Source: Oxyruncus cristatus
Lineage: Eukaryota > Chordata > Aves > Passeriformes > Cotingidae
Assembly (NCBI GenBank): GCA_013399855.1
Contig: VXAY01002121.1
Span: 393,893-457,892, forward strand
Length of the DNA stretch: 64,000 nucleotides
Direction of reading: 5' to 3'
Each line of letters starts with the position of its first letter. Position 1 is the first letter of the stretch. The position numbers and the translations under genes were made by a program. The notes under the pieces are model-generated. The model made no database searches and was not told the origin of the DNA. It saw only the letters and a list, made by a program, of their open reading frames with translations. Shown here piece by piece: positions 46,529-59,700 of the stretch.

Positions 46529-49500
46529 GAAGTATTTTCAGAGTTTGCATTGATATTGTGTGGGATCCGGATGCTGAATTTCCCTGGACACTTCGAAAGT
46601 TCAGGTATAAAACACCTGGTTAAAAATTGCTTTGAAATATTCAAATTTTTGGTGTACAAATGATATTGACTTCTCTAGCTAAGCTGATAAAAGTTGCTGA
46701 TTTCAAGGTGTCCAACACTTCTGTGGAGATCCATCTTGTTGTAAAGCAGTTTCTAATTCTTCACCATTTACAGCTTGGAAAAACAAATCACATGTTTTGA
46801 TGACCACAGGGAAGCCTAAACTGAGTGTCTGCTTGTTGGAGAACAAAAAACATACCCTTTACATGGAAGCAATTTTTCTGACAATTTTCAAATCACGCCA
46901 CAAAAGTTGACAACATCTTGACAAACTGTTTGTGAGAATGACTTTAGCATGAGCAACTTCTTTCCCCCTAGTGTTTATTTATTAGTAAAGTGCCCTGTCA
47001 GCTCTTACTTCTGAACTATATAAAAAGATAAAAAATACAAGCTACATACATGGAGCTGATTGTTTCATTGACACCTGAGAGAAAGAAGCTTACTATATAG
47101 CCTGTAAATTTCATAGTTTGAACATGTTTAATTTTTTTTTTTTTTTTTTACGGAAAGAAAATCTAGTGAGGCACCAGTAATATTTCTTAATATGAATAAG
47201 ACCATTCAGAATTTGTCAGGTATAAATGAGGTTTAATTTACCATATTTTTATTCATGTCTTTATTCTTATTTCCATCAAAATCCTCAGAGCATGACTCTG
47301 CAGTGATGGAAATTTAAGCAGAACCATTTTTGTTGTGTTGTTGGTTAGTTGTTTTTTTTTTTTTCATACACATTTATAAAACTGCAGGAGTTGAAGCAAC
47401 ACATTATCACCCTGACATGTTCTAACTTGTCCCTCTAAAATAGCTGTTGATTGATATGATAGAAATTGGTGTTGGGTCCTCAAGAAAAGGGTGACTTCTG
47501 GAAACAGGCTCTGAACATCTGCAATTCTGTTTCACACAACTGCAGAAATACATGTTCTCGTCTGATAAAAGACTTGGCAGAGAAAAGCAGGTAGATTTCT
47601 CTCCCATCTCATATATAATGAAACACTAATATAAAGTCTCAATGAAGCTTCTCAGCTGAGGAAAATACAGAAAATTTTCATTATATTAAGTCAAAGCCTC
47701 CCATTCATTTTGCCTACAGTAGAAAGACACGCAACAGTAACTTACTGTAGGCAACATTTCATAAGTTAATATCTAGATCATTATTCCTGTGTATGTTTCC
47801 TGGAAAGAATGTTAGATGTGTGGAGTTTTTCTATGAAATACATATTCAATTAGCTTGTGAACTTTCTATTGTTATTGCTTGTATTCTGCCTGTTGGACTG
47901 TTGTGACACAGAACCTGCTGAAGGCAAATCACTGAGCTCACCAGGATTATTCTCACTTACTCCAGTACTGTGGAAATTTGAATTAGTCTGTCTCTTAGGC
48001 TACTTGTCTGCTACCTGTTAGGTATGAGATCACCTAAAGCTCTACCTACTTACAGCCAACCCTTATATTCTGTAGTAAACCCCCACTTTACCATCTGAAT
48101 TTGTCCATCTGGGGGTTGATACACTGAGCATTACAAACCATTCACCTCCCAGCCTTGTTTGCTGCTAAATCAACCCCAAATACCTTACACAAGGAAGTCT
48201 GCCAGCATCAACACACCCCTGCTCAAATTTGCTGTTTTCTGACCACTTCTGTGTCACTTCTGTTTCGTATCTAAATGTAGGGGAAGTAGGAAGTGAAGAG
48301 GCAAGCTGTCCACAGCCTGACCATTGAAATGAAAACTTCACTTTTATGACAGGAAATCCTGAAATTCATGTCCAAGCATTTCTGGAGTTCTAAATCTATG
48401 AGCTTTTTCTCTCCCTGTCCATAAAATGAAGCATGTGAATGACTGTGAAGAACTAAAAGTGACGATGAAAACTTTAGGACTATAAAAGCCTGTGTTCCCT
48501 GGTATTCTGCTTCTGATCCCTAAAAGAAATGGAGTGGGACTCTTTGCAACATGAGGATGTTCTATGTTTTGACTTCAAAATCCCCAGTTCAGGAAAGTAT
48601 ATGCCCCAAGTCATTAATTCCTCCCCATCCTACTTCAGGAGCACAAATTAAAATTATTTATATTTTAAATCCCTCAGTATATAGGAAGGATTAAACTGTG
48701 CCTCAATGCCATCCTGCAACTAAAATGTCATCATGTGGGACTGGTAGATATGACAAGAGATCCACAATTGTTATATACTTGCCAAACAGTTCTATATAAG
48801 CCTTAAAAATATATAAAGACAAATTCTTTACCAGTAGAAACTGAAGTATCTCAGTGGAGACAGATCTCATTTATGGGACCACTTGTGCCATATTGTACTA
48901 CAGCCACCAAAAGAAACACAATCCCACTTCCATGCTTTCTACTGGAATAAATCCATTGCCTATCATGGAGTAATTTCTGAAACATATCGATGTCACCAAG
49001 GGGAGAATCAGGTGCCTGTAAAAATGTTTGCAATAAGAAACAATTAATTCCTCATTGAAGAGGTCAGAAGAGTGTCAAAAGGGACTCCCTGCTGAAAAAG
49101 AAAACATTTATACCTCTATTTTGAAAGCCTTTTTGAGATTTTTAGAAGATGATTAATGTATTTTTGTCTGCAAGTTTTCAATATTTATTATGGAAAGGAA
49201 CTTTAGTTCTATATTGGATCATCTCAGCTGGAAAACAACCCAACTGTTATTAATTAGGAACATGTATTTGTCTAAGTATGCTGAATGTGTGAATCCTGTT
49301 AAACTAGAAATGGTTCTTTTGCCTCTCATGACCACAACACATTTTCTCAGTGTAAAACATTCTGAAAGAAAAAGTATTTTTTTTATGTCTTTGTGTTTTA
49401 CTTTTTTTTTCTGTCAAGACATTCTGTGTACCTTTCACACTTACCATGTGTAAGTTCTCAAAGATGTTGAAAACACCGTTTTTGCTGTTTCACAGACATG

Positions 49501-52500
49501 TGGATACTTTGCTGCTGGAAGATCTGAGAAAGTCTTTCTTGGGCTGTACAAGGAATTTTTGGGAAGAGTAGAACATGAAGAAATCTGTTATAAGGTCTGT
49601 GTTAGCACCCTAAATATAAGAATCTTTAACAAGTTGCTCACACCTTTCTTTTATTTGTTTCAAGGTGCATATGATCCTATCTGGACCTTGTTAATAAATG
49701 TACAATACCTGTATTACATTTCAGCATGTTTTCCTGTACATAATTGATTGTAAATAAGTCATGATTTATGACTGCTATCCAGTCTTTTATCCATACTAAA
49801 GAAATCACTGACAGAAAATTTGTTGGCTTTTTCCTTCTCTTTTTATCTCCTGAGGTCCACAGAACAGTTGATGCAGTCCAGCACATGAGAAAAGAAAATG
49901 AAGACAGAAAGTGTGAGACAAATTTAAACCTGAATACTAGAAGTGAAGCATAGCTTGCAAAGCTTGACAAAAAGCCTGCATATATCTCTAATTATATTGC
50001 TATACTACCTTGTCAAAGAGCTGAGAACACCTGATGTTTCTGCACAGGCTTCTACAGGAGTGAAAGAGTAGAAATGTGAAATTCTCAGCTCAGAAGATTC
50101 AGAAATATTAATCCAGTACTACGGAGGAATAGAAATTTCAACAGTACCTATGTTGTGAGGTTACACAGAGGAAGGGGATCATATCATCTCCACAATCTCT
50201 CTGTCATAAATTTCATGAAAATGAGATTGTTTAGCACCAGTGGTGTGGTGTGTGACTGTTTTTTTAGCTATATAACCAGAAATGCATGAGGAAATGTTAT
50301 GACAGAAAAAGCAAGTAAATAAGGAAAATAATGAGCAAAAAAAGCTTTGGTTCTGATACTAAACAGGAAGTAAGAGCTGTGCTTTAAATCTGATGTACCA
50401 CTGGAATCAGCATTTTAATGAAGTATGATTATTTCCACAGGATGGTTGGAATTCCTTAAACCATTTCAAATGGGGCACATAAAATTACATTTATTGCATT
50501 TAGCCCTATATAAAATAAACTGCTCAGGTGAAGCTGGCTTTTTAAACACCTTCTTTAATCAACAGAAAGAGGTAAACACACCAGCAACTAATTAGTGTTA
50601 ACTGTCTAATCACAGGAAGCACTGCCTTTTGAAGGAGAACGTGAGATGACATCGGAGGTTAGAAGTAAGAAGGGGAGCCTCAGTTCTTGTGGTCAAATGG
50701 ATTCCATGAAAAAAAGATGAGGAAGATATGACCACCAGAAACAAAAGCCACTGGCCCATGATCTTCTGTCAAAAAGCTGAGAGTATGAGAGACAGTCCTG
50801 TTTGAAGCAGTCAAATGTATTGGACGACTGTAACAAACTACAGAAGAACAGCATCACCTAAACAAGCTCACATGGTTCCATGTTTAGTATAAATCCATAA
50901 GCCTGGGGAGAGGTGATGGTGAAGGTCTTTGAATCCTGAGCTCATGAGGATGCTGAGAATGTTGCTGAGCAGTAGGACACTTGGGCATGGCAAGAGCATG
51001 ATCCAGATCCTTGCTAATCATCTGTGTTATTTTTCTGTCCCTCTGGTATGAGCAATTAACTCAGGCACTTTTCAGTTTGAATACCAAAAAGTGTTCTTTG
51101 AAAAGTAATAGTATGTTCCATGAAATATGAATCATTTGACCGGTTTCTTAGGTGTTTTCACTCACTTTTGAATGATTAAAACAAGGAGAGAGCAGAGATC
51201 ATGCACTGACTTGGAACGATCTTTATCTCCTTGGAGGCAGCGCGATTTCTGCTGAGTGATCAGGGCTTTCTGGGAAAATTACCTCAAGCCCACATATAAA
51301 CAATATACTGGGAGCTTCAAAAACAACTAAAGGAGAAGCTGAAAATAAAGTCTCTTCAATATTGAGGATTTGAACAGAAAAGAATGATTCTGGGCCTGAT
51401 GCACTGGAAGTGCTCCCCACCAAGAAGGACGGTCACATTAGCTGCCATTCTTGAATATTTTTCTGTTTCCATTTGTCCCCCACAGAGATTGTAAGGTCTG
51501 CAGAACAGTGAGCTGCTTTTCCATTTGAATTTTCATGGTCCCTAGTTTATCGTAACTTCACATTTCACTACTCAGTCATAACTTAAATGATAAATGCAAA
51601 ATAAATGTAAGACTTTCCTTGTTTGTGTACAACAAAATTACTACAATTATACTTAACCCTGAGAGCTCTTGAGAAGCTCAGCTGATTGCTGTGGTGGAAA
51701 CTCCTTTGGAAGACTTTTGGGCAGAAAGCTGGGGGAAAGGAGGGATGGGAAATACGTTGAGATAATCCTTCCCTCCAGGCATTCGGGTTCACAGTGACAG
51801 CTCAAGGCCTTATGGAGAGGAGTTCAAGTCAGCACTATTTGACAGTTTACATTTAGAAAGGAAGCCAATGTAGAACTTTAGCAAACTAAATGGATATTAG
51901 CAAATTTTGATTTGTTGAGGAATACTAGTTTGATAGAAGTGAAGATAAAATATATTCCTTTCATAAAAAAAAAAAAAACAAACAAAAAAACCCACAAAAC
52001 AAAAAAAACCCCAAAAAACAACAAAATCAACTCTTTTTTGCAAAGACTCAGTCCCCTTATTTATACATATTCTAATGATTCTTATAAAGTACAAAAATAT
52101 TAATTTTTATCTGGGTGATATCACTATTAGGATTTAAATCAAAGAATTAGCTGATTTTGTTTGTCTGCAGTGAATTACTCTCCACAGAGTGAATTTTTGT
52201 TCTGCACGTTGCTCTATCAAGGAAGGGCCATACACAAGTCACCCTCCTCCAGAAATTACTTTCACACAACGACAAGTCCCAGAGCATGGAAAACAATAAA
52301 TGAAGACTCATTTAGCGTGGGCAACATCTCTAAAAAATAGAGATAATCACAGCTAATACTGATCACATCAGTAAATTCCTTGGCTCTGTGGGCTGGAGCT
52401 CTAATGAGAAGTGATTGCTCCCATATAATTTGCTTTGCAGCCTGCAGCACTCAAATCCCAAAGAGTAAATAAGGGCAACACTCAGAGAACACTCTGTAGG

Positions 52501-54717
52501 TGTGAGAAGGACAGTGGCTATCTGATAGTCATGGCTGCGATCCTAAATCATGGGAAAATGGAGGTAGGCTGTGGGAGATAAACGGGCAAGAGAAACGGAA
52601 TGCTTGAACCAAGGAATATGATTCTTTCTGTCCATGCACTTAAACACCGAGATCCTATGAGAAAGAAGAATCTCTGACCACACAGAAGTTTGTTTTAACT
52701 ATTCCACTGCAAACATCACTTCTGATATTTTTCAGATGCTCAGTAGTTCTTTATTACTGTCATTACTACTGTGAGTGAAGAATTCCTCCTCTAACATGTA
52801 GCAGAAGATGCATTCATCTTTATTTCCATCAGAGGGATGGGATTTGGGTTGAATATAAAAATAAAAACAGGGGTGAAAATTAAAAAGCTTCAAATATTTT
52901 TCTTCAATTTTCTCCTAAGTTCTCTAAGAAACATCTAGTGCCTGATATTCCATAAGTCTCCAGGTGCACGAGTGCATAAATTTTACCATTGTAACAGTGT
53001 ACTACTTATCTAGTTACACGGCTAATTCTTCTTGTACTGCAATAAAAGGTCTGTTTTCTCTGGTACCAGTGTCCCGAGGGGAAATCCAATTGCAAATGTA
53101 ACTGTGCTTCTTCAGTATCCTTACCAGAAATCAGAATTGCTTTGGAATCTCTAATCTTGCATACACCTTTGTGTGTCAGGCTCTGCACATGTAGAAGCAA
53201 CTTTCTTATCACATATCAAAGCATTTCTAGGATTTAGGCTCTCCAAAGAAAAGGGACTTTTTACCACATATTATTTTTAAATGCTGTCAGATAAGCCAGT
53301 GTTTTAAAAAATCTGAAACAACCCAATAAATTCTGTTCATTTGCCATGTAGATTGACTAAGATGCACAAAGAGAAAAGTGACAAAAATAATGTCTTTTTT
53401 TTTCTTTGTAATTAAGTCTTCCCTTCTTAGAAAACAAGTGCTTAAATAAAACATTTTCTTTAAGATTCATCTCAAATAGATTGAATAGCTTTTGAAAATA
53501 TTTTTTGTTTAATCCACTTGTATGCACATAAGTTCACATGTAATTAATCATCCTAAAATTGCATCAGATTTTTTCACAAGGGCGGACATACAGTCTCTTT
53601 AACAAATAACGCTCATTTGATTCTACGACTCTATCCAAAAATACAGAACAACTGACAGGGTTCTAATGACTTTGTGCATTTTTTTTTAAACACCTATTGA
53701 GGGTGAGAGAAGACGAATATCATAGACACAGTTTTTTCTGTTTGAAACTAATACAGTTCATCTGGATTGGCAAATGTTAAATAATCAGTCTCAAGAATCT
53801 GACATAGTGAAAAGTCTGGTCAGACTGCTCAGTTAATGGATAAAGGTATCATATGTGCCCTCTATCTGAAGCATTTACACATGACATGAGATCCCCTAAC
53901 ATGAAACCAAATCCCTGACCCTCATTTCTGACAGTAACAGTAGCTGCAAGTACTTAATATGTTGTGGAGCTGTAGTTGTGAAATCTCTCTTTCCTTATAA
54001 ATATTCAGAGAGTGCTATAAAGAGTTTAACTTCATGTCCCTCAAGCCTCAAATCGCAGTTTGAGATGTGTTCTCGAAATTTCAGGGAGTCTTCACATTAT
54101 GAGGCATTTCCAAAGTTCTCAGGATCTCGAATATTACCCTTGGAAAATGTTCTTTGAGAAAATCCTGCCACAGATTAAACCAGAGATCCCATCCTCCATC
54201 GATATAGATCAGATTAGTTGATTTTCCCCACTTGAGGATTTGACCAAGGAACTGTATGTTATTTGCATTTGATTTTGTGAGAACACACTGAAGCTCATAT
54301 ATTTTGGATGATTAAAGTTTCATATTAATTCTGCAAGCCTATCCAGTAATCTTTGCTGGATTTCATTTTCTGAGCTGAACTGAAATATCCCCCTCCAAGC
54401 GGTTAGTCAGATGAAAGGAAGATTGTGTACCTGGTTATAGAACATTGTAGAGTACCAGTGGGCCTGTGCTCTCAAATTCTTTTCCTCGCTGAACAGTTTT
54501 CAAGGTGATAGTAAATAGGAATGACCTGGAAAAATAATGGGATTATGTTACAATAAATAAGGATACGAATAGGACTGCTCAAATTATTTATATTTTATGT
54601 TTCATGCCTGCATAGGTTCATGCAGAAATCTATGATTTTCCTATATTAAACCTTTATTAGATTGTCTTGGGTTTAGGGTGCTCAAATCAACATACACTAA
54701 AAAGGTTTTACCAAATT
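46529..54717. other. long unique non-coding stretch
   Basis: About 8.2 kb with no recognised transposon or gene. It holds an 18-T run (47132-47149), a T-rich patch near 47350-47365 and an A/C-rich patch at about 51966-52026. Open frames up to 97 codons (49677-49970 minus) carry no recognisable motif. Confidence 0.55.
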
Positions 54718-54794
54718 CACAGAATCATAGAATGATTTGGGTTGGAAGTGACTTTAAAGATCATCTAATCCCAACTTCCTTGCCGTGGGCAGAG
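54718..54794 (-). mobile_element. CR1 3' end
   Basis: CACAGAATCATAGAATGATT, TGGGTTGGAAGTGACTTTAA and AGATCATCTAATCCCAAC are the CR1 terminus in reverse. Only about 75 bp remain, running to CTTGCCGTGGGCAGAG. Confidence 0.9.
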
Positions 54795-54833
54795 CGTAAG
54801 TTTGTGCACTTACACTCTTGTTTATGTTTAAAT

Positions 54834-54853
54834 ACATATATATATATATATGT
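54834..54853. repeat. (TA)n run forming a 20-bp palindrome
   Basis: ACATATATATATATATATGT is a short dinucleotide microsatellite and a perfect palindrome. Confidence 0.9.
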
Positions 54854-55074
54854 CTTTCATAAATTGCCTATATTGTACTGGCACCCCCAGACATCCAGTA
54901 ACATATAATAACTGACACTATTATGTCATAAATCTTAGAATATATATTTCAGAGGTACACAGATAGAACATTTATTGTGAAAGTGTTTTGTTTGGCAAGA
55001 AAATAGCCCATATGCATATTTCTTATGCCACTGGCAACCGCAAATTAAACATCTAATTTTTTATATATTCGTTT

Positions 55075-55440
55075 CAATTGAATGCAAATGAACTTCAATG
55101 GAGACTCAAAAAGGACAAGAGCATCAGCTGCATTGGGAACGCTCTTCAAACATGGCTTGCCCACCAAAGCTGGATGCAGCTTAATGTGCATCTGCATAGG
55201 TATCCTTCTGCTTGAAAATATATGCATTTACATGGGGATTTCGACTTTTCTTCAGATCTCTTTTCAAACAACTAATATGAAAGGGAAAGAACTTAAAAAA
55301 GCTGGCTTTTCAAGTAGAATAAAACTTGGCTTGTCATGCTGCTTCTAATATGTTTTTCCTCCGTCTGACCTTTGCTCTAAATTTCTGCGATGGAAGTTTT
55401 AGGGTCGTAGGACCGGGAGGTAAATGTTTGTCAGCTTCAT
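55075..55440. promoter_or_regulatory. candidate conserved non-coding element with octamer-like site
   Basis: GAATGCAAATGAAC near 55081-55094 holds the octamer core ATGCAAAT. Further words are TTAATGTGCATCTGCATAGG, TATGCATTTACATGG and ACTAATATGAAAG. CpGs are kept in GGGTCGTAGGACCGGGAGG (near 55402-55420) and TTTCTGCGATGG. It is repeat-free. Open frames on both strands (55082-55348 plus, 55045-55227 minus) overlap it but match nothing I know. Regulatory role inferred. Confidence 0.3.
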
Positions 55441-55483
55441 AAGCTTTTTTGGAGAGTACCCAGCTTCAGATCCAGCTTTATAA

Positions 55484-55550
55484 GGAAAAAAAAAATTAAA
55501 AAAAAAAGAAAAAAAAGAAAAAAAAAGGGGGGAAAAAGTAAAGAAAGAAA
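55484..55550. repeat. A-rich low-complexity patch
   Basis: Runs of A broken by single G, TT or GGGGGG, ending AAAAAGTAAAGAAAG. Slippage-prone sequence. Confidence 0.85.
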
Positions 55551-55555
55551 TACTT

Positions 55556-56010
55556 TTCATGCCGCTTCAATTAGGCCCCTGGGTGAAGATCATACAGCTT
55601 TGAAACTGTTCCGTTTTGACAAAGTTCCAAAGTGCTATGCACATTAGGGAAAACTAGAGTTTGCTGTAATGTAAACTGTTTAACATGCCCACAGAGGTCA
55701 AATCTAAATTTTCCCAAGCGTTTGGGTTTGTTTAAACATTAGAACATGGTTTGGTGTCAGTGAATAGGAAAACTTTAATGTTGTGGGTGGGAATTTACCC
55801 ATCTTTCTTTGTTAAAGTTCCAAAGGCTACTGCAATAAAAATATTCATTTACCAAGGGGGCTATTGTGATAAGCATCCAAAGACATTATGCATTGGTGTG
55901 AAAGAAGCAAGCAGGAATAGACATCAGCATTGTGGGTGAAAAGAAACAAGTCTTCCTTTCTATTTTTCTTTTTTTTTTTTTTCCTTTGTAGGAGTTCCAA
56001 AGTCCAGTTT
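55556..56010. promoter_or_regulatory. candidate conserved non-coding element with three GTTCCAAAG motifs
   Basis: GTTCCAAAG occurs at 55624-55632 (in ACAAAGTTCCAAAGTGC), 55817-55825 (TTAAAGTTCCAAAGGCT) and 55994-56002 (GGAGTTCCAAAGTCC). The starts are 193 and 177 bp apart. The stretch also has CAATTAGG, GTTTAAAC and ATATTCATTTACC words and no transposon signature. The AAAGTTCCAAAG form loosely resembles direct repeats bound by HNF4-type receptors. Function is inferred only. Confidence 0.3.
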
Positions 56011-56579
56011 TAAATGAGTTTTTTTCAGGGTGGTCTGGTTATCTGCACTCCCATATTTTTCTGTATGAATATAATAAAGCTTGAATAGCTGTGAGAGTTG
56101 CTAAGTTGTACAATAACTGCGTATTTTGTTCCTGGTTTTCAATGATGCCCTTTAAAATCAATGAGGACTGCATTTACCTGTAGAGCCTGAATTGCACACA
56201 GGACATTGCCTGATGTAAACCAACACAGTTTTTTTTAGGGCAGCATCACAAATGATGTAAACCACGAGTAGTTCGGAGGATATGTTTGGGTTTTTTTTTT
56301 CAGTTAATATGGAATCTCAGACATTTAACACTAAGCTAATACTCTTAATTAATAATTATCTTTTGCAGTGCCATAGAGTAGAGAAGTATCACCAATAAAA
56401 CCACCTACTGATTTGATTGAAATGTCCTAGCCAATGTATTATACATTTAATACTTTTAGAAGATACTTGCGTACTTTGGAATATAAAACTTGTGTTTATT
56501 TTTTTTTTTTACAATTTTCTGGTTTTTAACTAGAAATTAAAATCAGTTGTGTTTTTGGTTTGTAATACCCAGCTCAAGG
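56011..56579. other. unique non-coding sequence
   Basis: AT-rich with short T runs (near 56289-56300, 56500-56510). No gene is recognised. Confidence 0.5.
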
Positions 56580-56720
56580 TACAGAATCACGGAATCATTA
56601 GGATGTGAAGGGATCTTTGAACATCATCCAGTCCAACCACCCTGCCAAGGCAGGGTCACCTGGAGCAGGTGACACAGGAATGTGTCCAGGAGTGTTTTGA
56701 ATGTCTCCAGAGAGGGAGAG
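56580..56720 (-). mobile_element. CR1 3' end
   Basis: TACAGAATCACGGAATCATT, AGTCCAACCACCCTGCCAAG, GCAGGGTCACCTGGAGCAGG, GACACAGGAATGTGTCCAGG and GTTTTGAATGTCTCCAGAGA match the reverse of a CR1 3' region. The subfamily looks like that of the copy at 2944-3460 (tail ATTCTGTGAT type). It is truncated after the GAGAGGGAG phrase. Confidence 0.92.
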
Positions 56721-59700
56721 GTTTAGCAGTCTGACACAAGTAATGTTAATTCACCTGGCCAAATATACTTGTCTACCTTTCCTTATGGTTCTTCATATAG
56801 TGGGTGTAGAGAACCGAGGCTCTTCAAAAACAGCTCAGAGCATTTAGGAAAACTTCTTAAAGAAATAATGTTTCCTATCAGTGTAAAAATAACCTACATA
56901 TTTGGAAACAAGTGTAAATGCTAGTTAAAATTTTGTAATTCTGATTCTCCAGTGCCCATTACATGCACATGGAGAGCTCATGAGCTCTGGGTTTTCAGAT
57001 GACCACCACAGTTAAAAAAAGCAGCCAAAAAAGCAATCAAAAACCCAACTGAGATTGGCTAAAAAATCCACCCCAGCTGTGCAGTGAAATCCCAATCTAA
57101 GCTTGGTTTTGGAATCGGAAGCACCATTCTGGGATGACACTCAGGAAGGCAGAGTAGGTTTTGTGTGCCTTCATAAGTCTATGCATAAATTATGTGTCAT
57201 AAAAATTGGACTATTAAAAATAGTTGCCCTTTTAACATTATATTAATATTTTTCTTTTTTTTTAGTTATTCTTTATTTTATTTTTTATTAAATTACCCAG
57301 ATGTCAGATTGTTGGCACCAGTGTAGTGGACCAGTCTTTTTCCTGCAAAGGTCTGGCCATGTTGGATAGCTGGAGGTGTATTGCTATACACAGATCAATT
57401 CATCTGCCCCCATTTCTATAGCTCTCTCTGTAATCATGGTTGTGAGATCCTAGTTCAGCACATGACAGGGAAATACTAACCTAAATAAAACTTGGATGCA
57501 GAAAAACTTTCAATATCCTATTACATTTCTTAGTGGAAGAACAGGAGCAGATAGAGAATCTAATTTCCATGACTAGTTCGGACATGAGCAGAGTGCTTCC
57601 TACATTGGTCTGAACTCTGTCCAAATTAGTAGCACCTGAAATTCACCACCATCCAAAAAGCAGTACAGAGGTCTCTAGGAGAAAACCCTTTGTTTTTCCT
57701 TGGATCTTTTAAATAAAGTCCTCTACTCCTTCAAAAGTACTCACAAGTAGTAAAGGTTAGTGTGTCTTATCCAGATTATTGAATAGTGAATGTTTGGCCT
57801 CATAGGCAAATGCTGGTTTTCCAAATTTGTATGCATTGATAAAGTGCGTTTCCAAAACCTCTTTTATAACACTGTCCCTGAAACTTTCTTGAGATGAAAT
57901 TTGGGGGCTAAAGGTTCCTAACAAAATATGGTAGTTGTATGTATGAATACAGGCTTTTAACTGATGGAAAGGGAGAACAAATACTTTGCTTATGACTGCA
58001 GAATCAGGTTACTTGAAGTCCAGAGGAAAATAGCTGGGGTAGGTTCTAGGACATGAAAGCAGAGCTCGGGTGCACCTTGAGTAGTTTTAATTATAAATTA
58101 GTTTTTCCCAGAAATTGAATGGTGTGGGCCTTTCCAGAAGGAATATGTTGATGCTCTTTCGTTCTCATGCAAGGATATGATCCACATAAGAAACTGGGCA
58201 TCTGTTTCTTCCATGCAAAAGGAAATCGTTTAAGCCTTTATTCGGAAATAGAAATATAAAGATGGTCATGTCTGGAGAGCTTTATGGACAGTCTTTGTTC
58301 TGTATCCATGTATCTGCTGTGTGATTCATGGCACAGATACAGATCTTGGTCCCCATGGGAAAAGAGACCTCTTAGATACTATCCTCTGACACAATCAAAA
58401 TGCAAAAGCCAGCTGATCATGAGAATGGTGTCCAGACTGGAACTCTGAGGTTTAGCCCTGAAAAAGGAGCATGGCTTTGACCAAGTTCCAAAATGTCCTC
58501 TTTTCCTCTGCTCACTTGCATATTACATAGGCATAACATAGCACTGTGTTACATGAGTGACAAATGGCATGTATTTTGTAATCAATTTTTATCAAGAGAA
58601 GACAAAAAAGGATATTTTGTCATTTTTACTCATATATAAACAGATGGATCATCAGTGAAATGTTGACAAGGGCAAACCCCAGACCGCCAGCTTCTGCCCC
58701 GTGCTTTGAGATCTTTAGATGCAAAAAGTATAAATCAGAGTCTGAGGCAATCACCACGTCTTCACATGGGAACATATTGGAGAGGTGGGTGGGAATTCAA
58801 AAGACAGCAGGTGTTCAGAATCAAAAGCTCCTGTAGGTTGAGGTTTGTTTTCAGCAGGATGATGCAAAGAATTCATGAGCTGCACACATGTTATAGAAAC
58901 ATCAGCTTCTAAAACCTGCCATTAAAGGAGCTGTGGCTTAGTTCTTGAAATAAGGCTCTTATTTCCTCCTTGAGGTAAATACTAGATAGCACACATCACA
59001 ATAGACCTACTGCAGAAAGGGAAGATTGCAGTTTCCCGTGCCTCCAGATTGCCATCCATTTTACTCAGATGGTGCTAAGACAAGCAGTCGCCTCTTACCC
59101 AGTAAGTGGGAATATACTGTAGTGACTCACACAAGGAAGTGTAGACTGACTCAAGAACACTTCGTAGAGCCCTGTTCAAGGCTGACTTAATGCTTGCCTT
59201 GAGGCACATGTCCCTGAGTCCCAAACTTATGTGTGATTGCATAAACATATCAACTTTCGTTCAAGAAATAAATACAGTTCTTGTTCTGCAGGTTGGGAAA
59301 AGACAGAAAGGTTGACCACATGAATTATATAAGCCAGCACATTGAAACAACCAGGATTTGCAGGGATGTTGGAGGCTTGGAGAAGAAAGAGTTGCTTCAA
59401 GAATGATGAGTACAGCATAGTCTGTTTGAGGTAGCTGGCTTAGAACCTGTAATATCATGGAATTCCAGAAGACATGGTACTTGTGCCTTTAAAGGTCACA
59501 ATTTGCTACAGAATGAAATGTTTATGTGTAAAAAACATGAGTCGGGAGATTCAGAAAACAGGGAAGTAGGAAAAATTTGGCATCTTCGAGGGTTAAAAGG
59601 GATGATGTCCTTCAGGAGAGAAACATCAAACCTCCCACTTGTTTCATGTGAAGGGGACTTCTTTTCCACTAAATTCACAAGCACTATAAGATATTCTTCA

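Noticed and set aside
53617..53636. TTGATTCTACGACTCTATCC as a CR1 tail
   Set aside because: It resembles an ATTCTATGACTCTATG tail, but no CR1 body precedes it.
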